From the NCBI GenBank assembly GCA_024372625.1, contig CP099606.1:62001-126000 (forward strand): 64,000 nt of DNA, read 5' to 3'. Origin of the DNA: Comamonadaceae bacterium OTU4NAUVB1. Lineage in GTDB: Bacteria > Pseudomonadota > Gammaproteobacteria > Burkholderiales > Burkholderiaceae_C. The first letter of the stretch is position 1, and the number at the start of each line of letters is the position of its first letter. A model generated the notes under the pieces. It was not told the origin of the DNA and made no database searches. It saw nothing but the letters and a program-made list of their open reading frames with translations. Positions 1 through 8,301 of this stretch are shown here, one piece after another. The position numbers and the translations under genes are program-made.

Positions 1-77
1 TTCACCGGAAGTTCGTCGAGGCGGAGAAGACCCGCTGGGCCCAGGTGATCAAGGACGCGGGCGAGTACGCCGACTGA
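1..77 (+). CDS. Bug/TctC-family periplasmic receptor, C-terminal fragment
   Basis: Only the last 24 codons lie in the window, read from base 3 to the TGA at 75-77. The peptide ends in the pattern EKTRWAQVIKDAGEYAD, which matches the usual C-terminal helix of tripartite tricarboxylate transporter (Bug) solute receptors, where a conserved RW..V...AG motif closes the protein. By family, such proteins bind an organic acid in the periplasm. The substrate cannot be told from this fragment. The gene is followed by a clear hairpin terminator, so it is the last gene of a rightward unit that starts outside the window. Confidence 0.7.
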   Translation, partial: HRKFVEAEKTRWAQVIKDAGEYAD

Positions 78-99
78 GCGTTCATCGACGTGAAGAATC

Positions 100-125
100 C
101 GCAGGCCGCGAGGCCTGCGTTTCGC
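100..125 (+). terminator. Rho-independent-type terminator after the Bug fragment
   Basis: A perfect 8-bp stem CGCAGGCC / GGCCTGCG with a 4-base loop GCGA is followed directly by TTT. It lies 23 bases after the stop codon of the receptor fragment. The T tract is short, so termination may be partial. Confidence 0.65.
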
Positions 126-378
126 GCCGGCTTCGCTCCCACGGCACAGCTTGAAGATCCGCCGAGCCAGCCGTGGTGATCGGCGATCGCTTCGTTCATC
201 CAGACCTTGGGCGTCAATTCGAACTCAGACCCGGCGAGCGGACCTGCACGCCAAGGCGCAGCCAACGGCCTTTCAGTTTCCCCGGATCACTTTCACGTCC
301 ACTTCCGAAGCGAATGCGCAGCATCGCTTCTCCCGCGAAAGGCGGGCGACCGACCTCACGACGGCACCCCGAGGCGGA
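126..378. other. Non-coding stretch between convergent units
   Basis: No reading frame here has homology-like features or a convincing ribosome-binding site. It separates the rightward receptor gene from the leftward nicB-like gene, so no promoter is needed. Long open frames crossing it on the plus strand are antisense to the dehydrogenase gene. Confidence 0.5.
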
Positions 379-3300
379 TCACCGATGCCCGCCGTCCGCC
401 CGCACCCGTGCCACGTCCTTCTCCAAGTCTTTCCACGGCCCGGCCTGCGGCGCGAAGCGCGCACGCATGTAGCCGGCGAGTTCGGCGATCTGCGCATCGT
501 CCAGCGCGTCGCGAAAAGCCGGCATGAAACCGATGTCCTTCGTTGCCGGCGCACGCACGCCGTCGAGGATGGTGCGCAGCAGGTTGTCGGGGCGGTCGCT
601 CGTCAGGTTGCCGTTGAGCGCGAGCGGCCGGTTGACGCCGAGCAGCGTGGGGCCGTCGCCGTCGTGGTGGCAGGCGGCGCAGGCGCTGTCGAACATGCGT
701 TGCGCGGGACCGAGCAGCCGGTCTTTCGTGACGGCGGCGGCCTGCACGCGCTGGGACGCCCGGGCCGCCATCGCTGCCTCCGTGATCGCGGGCGCGGATG
801 TGGATGCGGACGAAGCCTCGCCGCCGGTCGTGCCGACCGACGCCAGGTAGGTCGCCATCGCCCGCACGTCCGCATCGGGCACCTGCTGGAGTTCGCGCAC
901 GACGTCCGCCATCGGCCCGCCCGCGATCCCATGCCATTCGGTGTGGCCGTCGCGCAGGTAGCGGTAGAGCGCGTCCGCGTTCCACGGCACGGCGGACTTC
1001 GACAACCCGCCGAGCGCCGGCGCCTCCCAGCCGTCGGCGACGGCGCCCGACAGGAACGCGGCGCCGCCCTGCTCCGCACCGAGCCCATTGCGCGGCGTGT
1101 GGCAGGCACCGCAGTGGCCGAGGCCGTTGACGAGGTAGGCGCCACGGTTCCATTCGGCGCTCTGCGCGGGGACGGCGGCGTACGGCGTTGCGTCGTGAAA
1201 GAGCGCATTCCAACCCGCCATCAGCGGGCGCATGCCGAACGGGAATTTCATGTCCGGCTTCGGCGTCTCGGCACGCACGGCCGGCTGCGACATGAAGTAC
1301 GCATAGAGCGCCTGCAGGTCGTCGTCGCCGGTCTTGGCGAACGCGGTGTACGGAAAGGCCGGATACAGGTGATGGCCATCGCGCGAGATCCCTTCGCGCA
1401 TCGCGCGCTGGAAGGCGCTGAACGACCAGCGGCCGAGGCCGGTGTCGGCATCGGGCGTGAGGTTGGTGGTGTAGACCGTGCCGAAAGGCGTCGCCATCGC
1501 ACGGCCGCCTGCGTTGGGCGGGCCGCCTTCGGCCGTGTGGCAGACCGCGCAGTCGCCGATGGCGGCGAGCACGCGGCCGCGTTCGACGGTCGATGCGCTG
1601 TAGGCCGGCGTGGTGAAGGCGACGGGCGCGATGGTGGCGCGCCAGCCGAGCAGCCCGGCGACGACGCCCAGACCACCGATGGCGAGCGCGCTGGCGACGG
1701 CCCAGGCGCCTCTTGCCTTCGACCCTGTCCCTGTCCTGCTCCGCTTGCTTTCGGCGGGAAGCTGGGAAGGAGACGCCCCGATCTGCGCACCCGCTCCGTC
1801 GTCGCGCGCCTGCGGTTTCCCGCCCCCGCCCTCGCCCGGAGAGGACGTGAGCGGATTCAGCGCCGCGCGCACGACTTCGGCCGTGAAGGGCGGCGCACGG
1901 AACCGAACCCCCGTCGCATCGAAGATCGCATTCGCGATCGCTGCCGTCCCCGGCACCGACGACGACTCGCCCGCCCCCAGCGGCACTTCGCCCTGGCGCG
2001 GCATGTGCACCACCTCGATGACCGGCACCTGCCGGAAATTCAGGATCGGATAGCCACCCCACTCGCGGCTCGCGACCGCGCCCGGGGCCGGCCGTCCCGC
2101 GACCACTTCGCCGCCGGGCGCACCGCCGGCGCGCTGCGGCGTGAAACGCACCTCCTCCATCAGCGCGCGGCTGGTGGTCTGGATCACGTTGCCGTGCACC
2201 TGGTGCTCGACACCGGCGGGGTTGACCATCAGGCCCGCATCGTGGCCGACGACCACGCGCCGCACGTGCACTTCACCGGTCGTGCGGTTGACTTCCACGT
2301 CGGCGACCCACGCCGCCCAGGCCGCCCCGTAGCCCGGCCATTTGCTGTGGACGTAGCGCGCATACGCGAAGCCCTGCCCGAACAGGATGTCGCCGCCCGC
2401 GCCCAGCCCGCCGTCGGCGTTCTCCTTCGGCCCGGTGCGCGGGCGCCAGCCGGCCTTCCGCGCCGTCGCCTGCACCAGCTCGATCGCGCGCGGATCGCTC
2501 AGGTGCCGCAGCCGGAAAGCCACCGGATCGACGCCCGCCGCCGTCGCCAGTTCGTCGACGTAGGACTCGTGCGCGAACGAATTCGGCAGCGCCGAGACGC
2601 CGCGCAGCCACGACGCGCGCACGATCGGCGCCATGTCGTTGACCTTCACGCGCAGGTTCTCGTAGGCGTAGGGCGGGCGCGCCGTGCGGTCGCCCATCTC
2701 GTAGGCGTGCGGCACCGGCTCGACGGTGCGCGTGAGCAGCAGCGCGAGCGTCGGCGCGCCGTTCGACGGGTAGGAGGTCTCGAAGTCGTAGGCGGCGACC
2801 TGACCGTCGGCCGTCAGGCCGCCGTCGATCTCCATCAGCTGCGCCGCGCCCTTCGGTTCCCACGCATGCTCCTGCTCGCGCGACAGTTGCACGCGCACCG
2901 GGGCACCCACCGCGCGCGACAACAGGGCCGCGTCGGCCGCCACGTCGTCGGCGCCATTGCGGCCGTAGCAACCGGCGGCCTCCATGCGCACCACGTCGAC
3001 CTGCAGTTCGTCCAGCGCCATGAGCCGGGCCAGGTCGGCACGCAGCACGTGCGGGCTCTGCGAGCCGGCCCAGACGCGCAGTTGCTTCCCGTCGACCGCA
3101 TCGCCCTGCCAGTCGGCCAGCGCGCACGACGGCCCGATCGACGCATGCAGCTGGTAGGGCCAGACATAGGTGCGGCGCATCGGCTGCGCGACCCCGCGCA
3201 TCGCGCCGTCGACATCGCCTTCGTCGACCAGCAGCCGCTGCGTCGACGGGTTGTCGCGCAGCGCCTGCGCCAGGTCCGTGAGGTCGGGCATGCCGGGCCA

Positions 3301-4182
3301 CGGCTTCCAGCTCACGCGCAGTTCGCGCATCGCCTGCTCGGCATGCTCTTCGCGCTCGGCGACGACGCCGACGAAGTCGCGCAGCACCACCACTGCGCGA
3401 AGGCCGGGCACATGGGCGACCGACGATTCGTCGACCGACTCCAGCGTGTTGCCGATGAAGTCGCCGTGGTCCGCGCCCGCGTACGGCGGCCGCACCACGC
3501 GGCCGTGCAGCATGCCGGGCACGCGCATGTCGTGCACGAAGACGAGTTCGCCCGCGAGCTTGGCCGGGATGTCGACGCGCGGCTGCGGCCTGCCGACCAG
3601 TCGGTAGTCCGCCGCCAGCTTGGTCGGCGTGAACGGGTCGAGTCGCATCACGACGCGCTGGCCGGCGACCAGCGCCCCGACGGCGACGTGCCGCGACGGA
3701 TCGTCGCGCTGCGACACGATGCCGCCGTCGATGCGCAATGCTTCAGGCGATGCACCGAGCACGGTCGCGGCCCGCGCGAGCAGCCAGTGCCGCGCCTGCG
3801 CCGCTGCCGCGCGCAGCGGCACCGCGTGCACCTGGATCGACGCACTCGCGATCGTGCCGCCCTGGTTCGGCGCGCGTGCCGTGTCGCCGAGCACCATGTT
3901 CACCGCATCGAAGGCGACGTCGAGTTCCTCGGCGGCGATCTGCGCGAGCGCGGTGCGGATGCCGGTGCCGAGGTCGACGTGGCCGTGCAGCGCCGTGACG
4001 CTGCCGTCGTCCCAGACCGCGATCAACACCTCGTCGCCCTCGGCCGGATTGCCCGACACCGCGACCGGCTGGCCGCGCACCGGTGCGGGCGGCGGCGGTG
4101 TCGGGCGCACGACGACCAGCACGCCGTCGGCCGAGAGGAAGTCGCCGCGCGTGCGCGGCAGGTCGGCGCGGCGCAGGGTCAT
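379..4182 (-). CDS. nicB: Nicotinate dehydrogenase large subunit (NicB-like molybdopterin and cytochrome c fusion)
   Basis: The 1267-residue product joins a xanthine-dehydrogenase-type molybdopterin domain (about residues 1-790) to a cytochrome part. A probable membrane segment (about 822-845) comes before three haem-c motifs, CAVCH near 879, CGACH near 1023 and CAACH near 1167. This layout is that of NicB from aerobic nicotinate degraders and of related isoquinoline or aldehyde oxidoreductases. In that family the subunit hydroxylates the N-heterocycle at molybdenum and passes electrons through haem to the respiratory chain. I chose the ATG at 4182, starting MTLRRADLP, because a longer frame would add 28 unconserved residues. 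It follows the 2Fe-2S subunit gene by 7 bases. Substrate assignment rests on the 6-hydroxynicotinate reductase and enamidase genes nearby. Confidence 0.8.
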   Translation of the reverse strand: MTLRRADLPRTRGDFLSADGVLVVVRPTPPPPAPVRGQPVAVSGNPAEGDEVLIAVWDDGSVTALHGHVDLGTGIRTALAQIAAEELDVAFDAVNMVLGDTARAPNQGGTIASASIQVHAVPLRAAAAQARHWLLARAATVLGASPEALRIDGGIVSQRDDPSRHVAVGALVAGQRVVMRLDPFTPTKLAADYRLVGRPQPRVDIPAKLAGELVFVHDMRVPGMLHGRVVRPPYAGADHGDFIGNTLESVDESSVAHVPGLRAVVVLRDFVGVVAEREEHAEQAMRELRVSWKPWPGMPDLTDLAQALRDNPSTQRLLVDEGDVDGAMRGVAQPMRRTYVWPYQLHASIGPSCALADWQGDAVDGKQLRVWAGSQSPHVLRADLARLMALDELQVDVVRMEAAGCYGRNGADDVAADAALLSRAVGAPVRVQLSREQEHAWEPKGAAQLMEIDGGLTADGQVAAYDFETSYPSNGAPTLALLLTRTVEPVPHAYEMGDRTARPPYAYENLRVKVNDMAPIVRASWLRGVSALPNSFAHESYVDELATAAGVDPVAFRLRHLSDPRAIELVQATARKAGWRPRTGPKENADGGLGAGGDILFGQGFAYARYVHSKWPGYGAAWAAWVADVEVNRTTGEVHVRRVVVGHDAGLMVNPAGVEHQVHGNVIQTTSRALMEEVRFTPQRAGGAPGGEVVAGRPAPGAVASREWGGYPILNFRQVPVIEVVHMPRQGEVPLGAGESSSVPGTAAIANAIFDATGVRFRAPPFTAEVVRAALNPLTSSPGEGGGGKPQARDDGAGAQIGASPSQLPAESKRSRTGTGSKARGAWAVASALAIGGLGVVAGLLGWRATIAPVAFTTPAYSASTVERGRVLAAIGDCAVCHTAEGGPPNAGGRAMATPFGTVYTTNLTPDADTGLGRWSFSAFQRAMREGISRDGHHLYPAFPYTAFAKTGDDDLQALYAYFMSQPAVRAETPKPDMKFPFGMRPLMAGWNALFHDATPYAAVPAQSAEWNRGAYLVNGLGHCGACHTPRNGLGAEQGGAAFLSGAVADGWEAPALGGLSKSAVPWNADALYRYLRDGHTEWHGIAGGPMADVVRELQQVPDADVRAMATYLASVGTTGGEASSASTSAPAITEAAMAARASQRVQAAAVTKDRLLGPAQRMFDSACAACHHDGDGPTLLGVNRPLALNGNLTSDRPDNLLRTILDGVRAPATKDIGFMPAFRDALDDAQIAELAGYMRARFAPQAGPWKDLEKDVARVRADGGHR

Positions 4183-4189
4183 CGCCGGC

Positions 4190-4690
4190 TCATTCGGTCG
4201 CGGCTGCAGCGGTGCCGCCGGCCAGCCGCGACGCGGCCAGCTGCACGGCGCGCACGATCTCGACATGCGTGCCGCAGCGGCACAGGTTGCCCGAGAGTTC
4301 GGCGCGGATGCGGGCCTCGTCGGGCTGCGGGTCGCGCGCCAGCAAGGCCGCCGCCTGCATCACCATGCCGTTCAGGCAATAGCCGCACTGCGCGGCCTGC
4401 GTGTCCTCGAAGGCCTGCTGCACGGGATGCCAGTCGCCGCGCGACCCGAGCCCTTCGAGCGTCGTGATGCTGCGCCCCGCCACGCCGTGCGCCGGGATCA
4501 CGCAACTGCGCGCCGCGATGCCGTCGACCCACACGGTGCAGGCGCCGCACTGACCCAGGCCGCAGCCGTACTTCGGCCCGTTGAGGCCCAGGTCGTTGCG
4601 CAGCAGGTGGAGCAAGGACGCCTCTCGCGACACGGCGCACTCGGCCGCGCGACCGTTGACCGTGAGCGCGAGAGCGGTGGCTGCGGACAC
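4190..4690 (-). CDS. nicA: Nicotinate dehydrogenase small subunit (NicA-like, two 2Fe-2S clusters)
   Basis: The 166-residue protein carries the two ligand sets of molybdenum-hydroxylase iron-sulfur subunits. A plant-type set is at C43, C48, C51 and C63, and the helical set is at C102, C105, C137 and C139 (motifs QCGYC and CRCGTH). By family it carries electrons from the molybdenum site in the NicB-like subunit. No ATG precedes the conserved start; the GTG at 4690 (VSAATALALTVNG) gives the normal length for the family. A 39-codon frame ends 4 bases before this GTG, so translation may be coupled to it. The gene is in the middle of a leftward operon, downstream of the importer genes. Confidence 0.8.
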   Translation of the reverse strand: MSAATALALTVNGRAAECAVSREASLLHLLRNDLGLNGPKYGCGLGQCGACTVWVDGIAARSCVIPAHGVAGRSITTLEGLGSRGDWHPVQQAFEDTQAAQCGYCLNGMVMQAAALLARDPQPDEARIRAELSGNLCRCGTHVEIVRAVQLAASRLAGGTAAAATE

Positions 4691-4694
4691 GGTC

Positions 4695-4814
4695 TCAGGC
4701 GCCCGGGATGTCCGTGGATCGGATGCGCCTGATCCTGGTGGCCGCGAAAAGCCCGGACGACGGTGCGGCCGGACCGAGCGCGACGCCGGCGCGAAGGAGG
4801 GTTCTGCGATGCAT
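4695..4814 (-). CDS. Small 39-residue frame with a signal-like start, possible leader or remnant
   Basis: The frame begins MHRRTLLRAGVALG, which looks like the start of a twin-arginine or Sec signal peptide, but it stops after 39 codons without a mature domain. A GAGGA sequence lies 7-8 bases before the ATG, so it could be translated. Its stop codon is 4 bases before the GTG of the NicA-like gene. It may be a coupling leader or the decayed 5' end of a lost periplasmic-protein gene. No function can be given, and it could be chance. Confidence 0.35.
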   Translation of the reverse strand: MHRRTLLRAGVALGPAAPSSGLFAATRIRRIRSTDIPGA

Positions 4815-4839
4815 GGCAACGTCCTCGTCCGTGGTGATG

Positions 4840-5574
4840 TCAGACGGAGAGATAGGCCCGGCGAACCTCGTCGTTGGCCGCGAGGTCGGCCATCGACGCC
4901 TGGTAGCGGATCTGGCCCTTCTCCAGCACGTAGGCCCGGTCGGAGACCAGCTCGGCGAAGTGCATGTTCTGCTCCGACAGCAGGATGCTCACGCCCTGCG
5001 CCTTGAGCTCGAGGATCATGTTGGCCATCTGCTCGACGATGACGGGAGCCACGCCCTCGGACGGCTCGTCGAGCAGCACCAGGTACGGGTTGCCCATCAG
5101 CGTGCGCGCCACGGTCAGCATCTGCTGCTCGCCCCCGCTCATGCGCCCGCCGGGGCGCTGCGGCATCTCGCCGAGGTTGGGGAAGAGCTTGAACAGCCGC
5201 TCGGTGGTCCACACCGGCGCGTCGGTGCCGTCGCTCCAGCGCCGTGCGGGTTGCCTGCCGACCTCGAGGTTCTCCATCACCGTCAGGTCGGTGAACACCC
5301 GCCGGTCTTCCGGCACGAAGCCCAGGCCGAGTCGGCCCGCGACGTGCGGCTCGCTCCTGGAGATGTCCTGGCCCATGAAGTGCACCGCGCCGCGCCGCTT
5401 CGTCAACATGCCGATCAGCGCCTTGAGCGTGGTCGACTTTCCGGCGCCGTTGCGGCCCATCAGCGCGACGACCTCGCCGCGCTGCACCTTCAGGTCGACG
5501 TCGTAGAGGATCTGCGCCGCGCCGTACCAGGCGCACAGGCCCTTCGCGTCGAGCAATGTGCCCTGCGCGCTCAT
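4840..5574 (-). CDS. livF: Branched-chain-amino-acid-type ABC transporter ATPase LivF
   Basis: The 244-residue protein has Walker A GRNGAGKST near residue 40, the ABC signature LSGGEQQ-type motif (here MSGGEQQML) and Walker B LVLLDEPSEG. The helical subdomain and the ending match LivF rather than LivG. It would hydrolyse ATP on the cytoplasmic face of the LivHM permease. Its ATG overlaps the stop of livG by four bases (ATGA), so the two ATPases are translationally coupled. HAAT-family importers of this kind often carry aromatic or heterocyclic acids in catabolic operons. Here nicotinate or a hydroxylated derivative is the likely cargo, inferred from the neighbours only. Confidence 0.9.
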   Translation of the reverse strand: MSAQGTLLDAKGLCAWYGAAQILYDVDLKVQRGEVVALMGRNGAGKSTTLKALIGMLTKRRGAVHFMGQDISRSEPHVAGRLGLGFVPEDRRVFTDLTVMENLEVGRQPARRWSDGTDAPVWTTERLFKLFPNLGEMPQRPGGRMSGGEQQMLTVARTLMGNPYLVLLDEPSEGVAPVIVEQMANMILELKAQGVSILLSEQNMHFAELVSDRAYVLEKGQIRYQASMADLAANDEVRRAYLSV

Positions 5575-6380
5575 GAGGACGCTTCCAGGTTCACGGCCGC
5601 ATTCACCTGCGCCGCCTTCCGCGCGATCTTCTCGAAGGTCTTTCCGCTGCCGAAATAGACCTCCTGCACCTTCGGGTCGTCGCGGATCTCCAGCGGCTTG
5701 CCCTGTGCGATGAGTCGTCCGCGCGCCAGCACGATCATGCGATCGGCATAGGCGAACACCACGTCCATGCTGTGCTCGGTGAAGAGCACCGCCATGCCGC
5801 GGTCGATGACCAGCTGCTTGGTCAGCGCCATGAGCGAATTGCGCTCCTTCGGCGCCATGCCGGCGGTGGGTTCGTCCATGAGCAGCAGCTTCGGGCTGTT
5901 GGCCATCGCGATGGCGAGTTCGACGCGCTTCACGTCGCCATAAGCCAACACGCTGCAGGGCCGATCGGCCTGCGCCTTCATGCCGACCTGGTCGAGCAGC
6001 GCGAGCGCGTCGTCGCGCCGATGGTCGGCGGCGCGGTGCCAGGTCGAGAACAGCTTGCCGTCGTGCGAGAGCAGCGCCATCTGCACGTTCTCGATCACGG
6101 TCAGCGAGGCGAAGGTCTCGGCGATCTGGAAGGTGCGGCCCACGCCCTGGCGCCAGATCTCGCGCGGCCTGCGGCCGACGAGTTCCTGGCCGTCGAGGAG
6201 GATCGAGCCCTGGTCGGCCTTGAGCTGCCCGTTGACCATGTTGAAGGTCGTCGACTTGCCCGCGCCGTTGGGCCCGATCAGCGCCAGCAGTTCACCGGCC
6301 GCGAGGTCGAAGGTGATGCCGTCCACGGCCTTCACGCCGCCGAACGATTTGCCCAGGTTGTGGACTTTGAGCAGGCTCAT
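5571..6380 (-). CDS. livG: Branched-chain-amino-acid-type ABC transporter ATPase LivG
   Basis: The 269-residue ATPase has Walker A GPNGAGKST near residue 36, the Walker B segment LLLMDEPTAGM and the LivG-type switch region FTEHSMDVV. The usual LSGGQ signature is replaced by LAYGDVKRVELA, a variant commonly seen in Burkholderiales LivG proteins of catabolic operons. It pairs with LivF to energise the fused LivHM permease. The start MSLLKVHNL overlaps the livHM stop by four bases. The C terminus extends about 15 residues past the normal end with an Ala-rich tail (AQVNAAVNLEASS). No separate regulation is apparent. Confidence 0.88.
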   Translation of the reverse strand: MSLLKVHNLGKSFGGVKAVDGITFDLAAGELLALIGPNGAGKSTTFNMVNGQLKADQGSILLDGQELVGRRPREIWRQGVGRTFQIAETFASLTVIENVQMALLSHDGKLFSTWHRAADHRRDDALALLDQVGMKAQADRPCSVLAYGDVKRVELAIAMANSPKLLLMDEPTAGMAPKERNSLMALTKQLVIDRGMAVLFTEHSMDVVFAYADRMIVLARGRLIAQGKPLEIRDDPKVQEVYFGSGKTFEKIARKAAQVNAAVNLEASS

Positions 6381-8269
6381 GATTTCACTCCGACACGCAG
6401 GCGCTCGGCCATCAGCTTGACGGACCCCGCGATCCCCTGCGGGAACAGCAGCACCAGCAGCAGGATGATTCCGCCGAGCATCGCGCGCCAGTAGTCGGTG
6501 TTGCGCGCCACCGTGTCGTGCAGCCACGTGAAGGTCACCGCGCCGACGACGGGCCCGGCCAGCGTCTGGATGCCACCCAGGAGCACCATCACCAGGCCGT
6601 CGACCGACTTGCCCACGCTCATGCTCTCCGGCGAGATGCTGCCTTTGGAGAACGCATACAGCGCACCCGCCATCCCGGCCGCCGTGCCGGCGATCACGAA
6701 GGCCGCCCACTGCATGCGCTTCACGTCGATGCCGATCGCGTCGGCACGCAGCACCGAATCGCGGCCCGCGCGCAGCGCATAGCCGAACGGCGAGAACAGC
6801 ACGCGGCGCAGCCACAGCACGCCCGCGCCGACCAGCGCCAGCGTGAGCCAGTAATAGATCCGCTTGTCCGACAGCCACTCCGCCGGCCAGACCCCGGTCA
6901 GCCCGTTGCTGCCGCCCGTGAAGGCATCCCACTGGTAGGTGATCGCCCAGGTGATCTGCGCGAAGGCCAGCGTGAGCATCGCGAGGTAGACGCCCGACAG
7001 CCGCACCGCGAACCAGCCGTAGACGAAGGCGCCGAGGGCCGCCACCAGCGGGGCGAGCACCAGCGCGGCTTCCATCGGCAGGCCGCTCGCCCGCACCAGC
7101 AGCGCGGCCCCGTACGCACCGAGCCCGAAGTAGGCGGCATGGCCGAACGAATGCATGCCGGCCGGTCCCATGATGAAGTGCAGGCTGGCCGCGAACAGCG
7201 TGGCGATCAGCAGGTCGATCATCAGCACCGTGGTGTAGGGCGAGCCGGCCGTGAGCAGCGGCATCGCCACCAGCACCAGGCCGAACACGGCGGCGGCGAT
7301 CAGGTACGGCTTGCCGGCACGGCGCAGCGGTTCCTCCTGCATGCCCACGTGGCGGCTCGGCGCCTGCGGCTTGCCGAACAGGCCCCACGGACGCCAGACC
7401 AGCACGATCGCCATCACCAGGAAGTCGACCACCAGGGTCAGCTTGGAGAACGACACGCTGTAACCGAAGACCTCCACCACGCCGAGCCAGATGCAGATCG
7501 CCTTGATCTCCGCGATCAGCAATGCGGCCGCGTAGGCGCCGGGAATCGAGCCCATGCCGCCGACCACCACCACCACGAAGGCCGAGCCGATGGTGTTCAG
7601 ATCCATCTCCAGCGTGGCCGGCTCGCGCGGCAGCTGCAGCGCGCCGCCGAGCCCGGCCAGCAGCGCGCCGAGTCCGAACACCGCCGTGAAGAGCCAGGCC
7701 TGGTTGATGCCCAGCGCGCTGACCATCTCGCGGTCCTGCGTCGCGGCGCGCACCAGCGTGCCGAAGCGCGTGCGCGTGAGCAGCAGCCAGACCAGCGCCA
7801 GCACGACCGGGCCGACGACGATCAGGAACAGGTCGTAGCTCGGAAACTGGCGCCCGAGGATCTGCACCGAGCCCGACAGCCCCGGCGCGCGCGGGCCGAG
7901 CAGCTCGTCCGGCCCCCAGAGCCACAGCACCGCGTCCTTGATGACCAGCACCAGCGCGAAGGTCGCGAGCAGCTGGAACAGCTCGGGCGCCTTGTAGATG
8001 CGCCGCAGCAGCACCACCTCGATCAACGCGCCGAGCACGCCCACCCCGACCGCCGCGAGCACCAGTGCGGGCCAGAAACCCAGACCGGTGCCGAGCTTCT
8101 CGACCAGCGTGTACGCCAGGTAGATGCCCACCATGAAGAACGAGCCGTGCGCGAAGTTGACGATGCGCGTGACACCGAAGATCAGCGACAACCCCGCCGC
8201 CACGAGGAACAGCGAAGAGGCACCGGCCAGCCCGTTGAGCAGCTGGACGATGAAACCGGAAAAACTCAT
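6377..8269 (-). CDS. livHM: Fused LivH-LivM permease of a HAAT-family ABC importer
   Basis: The 630-residue membrane protein contains a LivH-type half (about 1-290, beginning FIVQLLNGLAGASSLFLVAAGLS-like helices with the NFAHGSFFM motif) and a LivM-type half (about 325-620). A linker of roughly 35 residues, rich in charged residues, joins them near QAPSRHVG. In most organisms the two halves are separate genes; here the reading frame is continuous with no stop or frame change. It would form the whole channel in the inner membrane. The start at 8269 was chosen because it begins the LivH homology and upstream sequence reads through the receptor gene in another frame. Confidence 0.88.
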   Translation of the reverse strand: MSFSGFIVQLLNGLAGASSLFLVAAGLSLIFGVTRIVNFAHGSFFMVGIYLAYTLVEKLGTGLGFWPALVLAAVGVGVLGALIEVVLLRRIYKAPELFQLLATFALVLVIKDAVLWLWGPDELLGPRAPGLSGSVQILGRQFPSYDLFLIVVGPVVLALVWLLLTRTRFGTLVRAATQDREMVSALGINQAWLFTAVFGLGALLAGLGGALQLPREPATLEMDLNTIGSAFVVVVVGGMGSIPGAYAAALLIAEIKAICIWLGVVEVFGYSVSFSKLTLVVDFLVMAIVLVWRPWGLFGKPQAPSRHVGMQEEPLRRAGKPYLIAAAVFGLVLVAMPLLTAGSPYTTVLMIDLLIATLFAASLHFIMGPAGMHSFGHAAYFGLGAYGAALLVRASGLPMEAALVLAPLVAALGAFVYGWFAVRLSGVYLAMLTLAFAQITWAITYQWDAFTGGSNGLTGVWPAEWLSDKRIYYWLTLALVGAGVLWLRRVLFSPFGYALRAGRDSVLRADAIGIDVKRMQWAAFVIAGTAAGMAGALYAFSKGSISPESMSVGKSVDGLVMVLLGGIQTLAGPVVGAVTFTWLHDTVARNTDYWRAMLGGIILLLVLLFPQGIAGSVKLMAERLRVGVKS

Positions 8270-8301
8270 GGTGGCTGGGTCCGCGTGAGGCTGGCGAACG
8301 G

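Noticed and set aside
151..4467. A very long open frame on the plus strand opposite the NicB-like gene
   Set aside because: The translation is Arg/Ala/His-rich, lacks domain motifs and is antisense to a well-supported molybdopterin and haem protein. High GC makes such frames common here.
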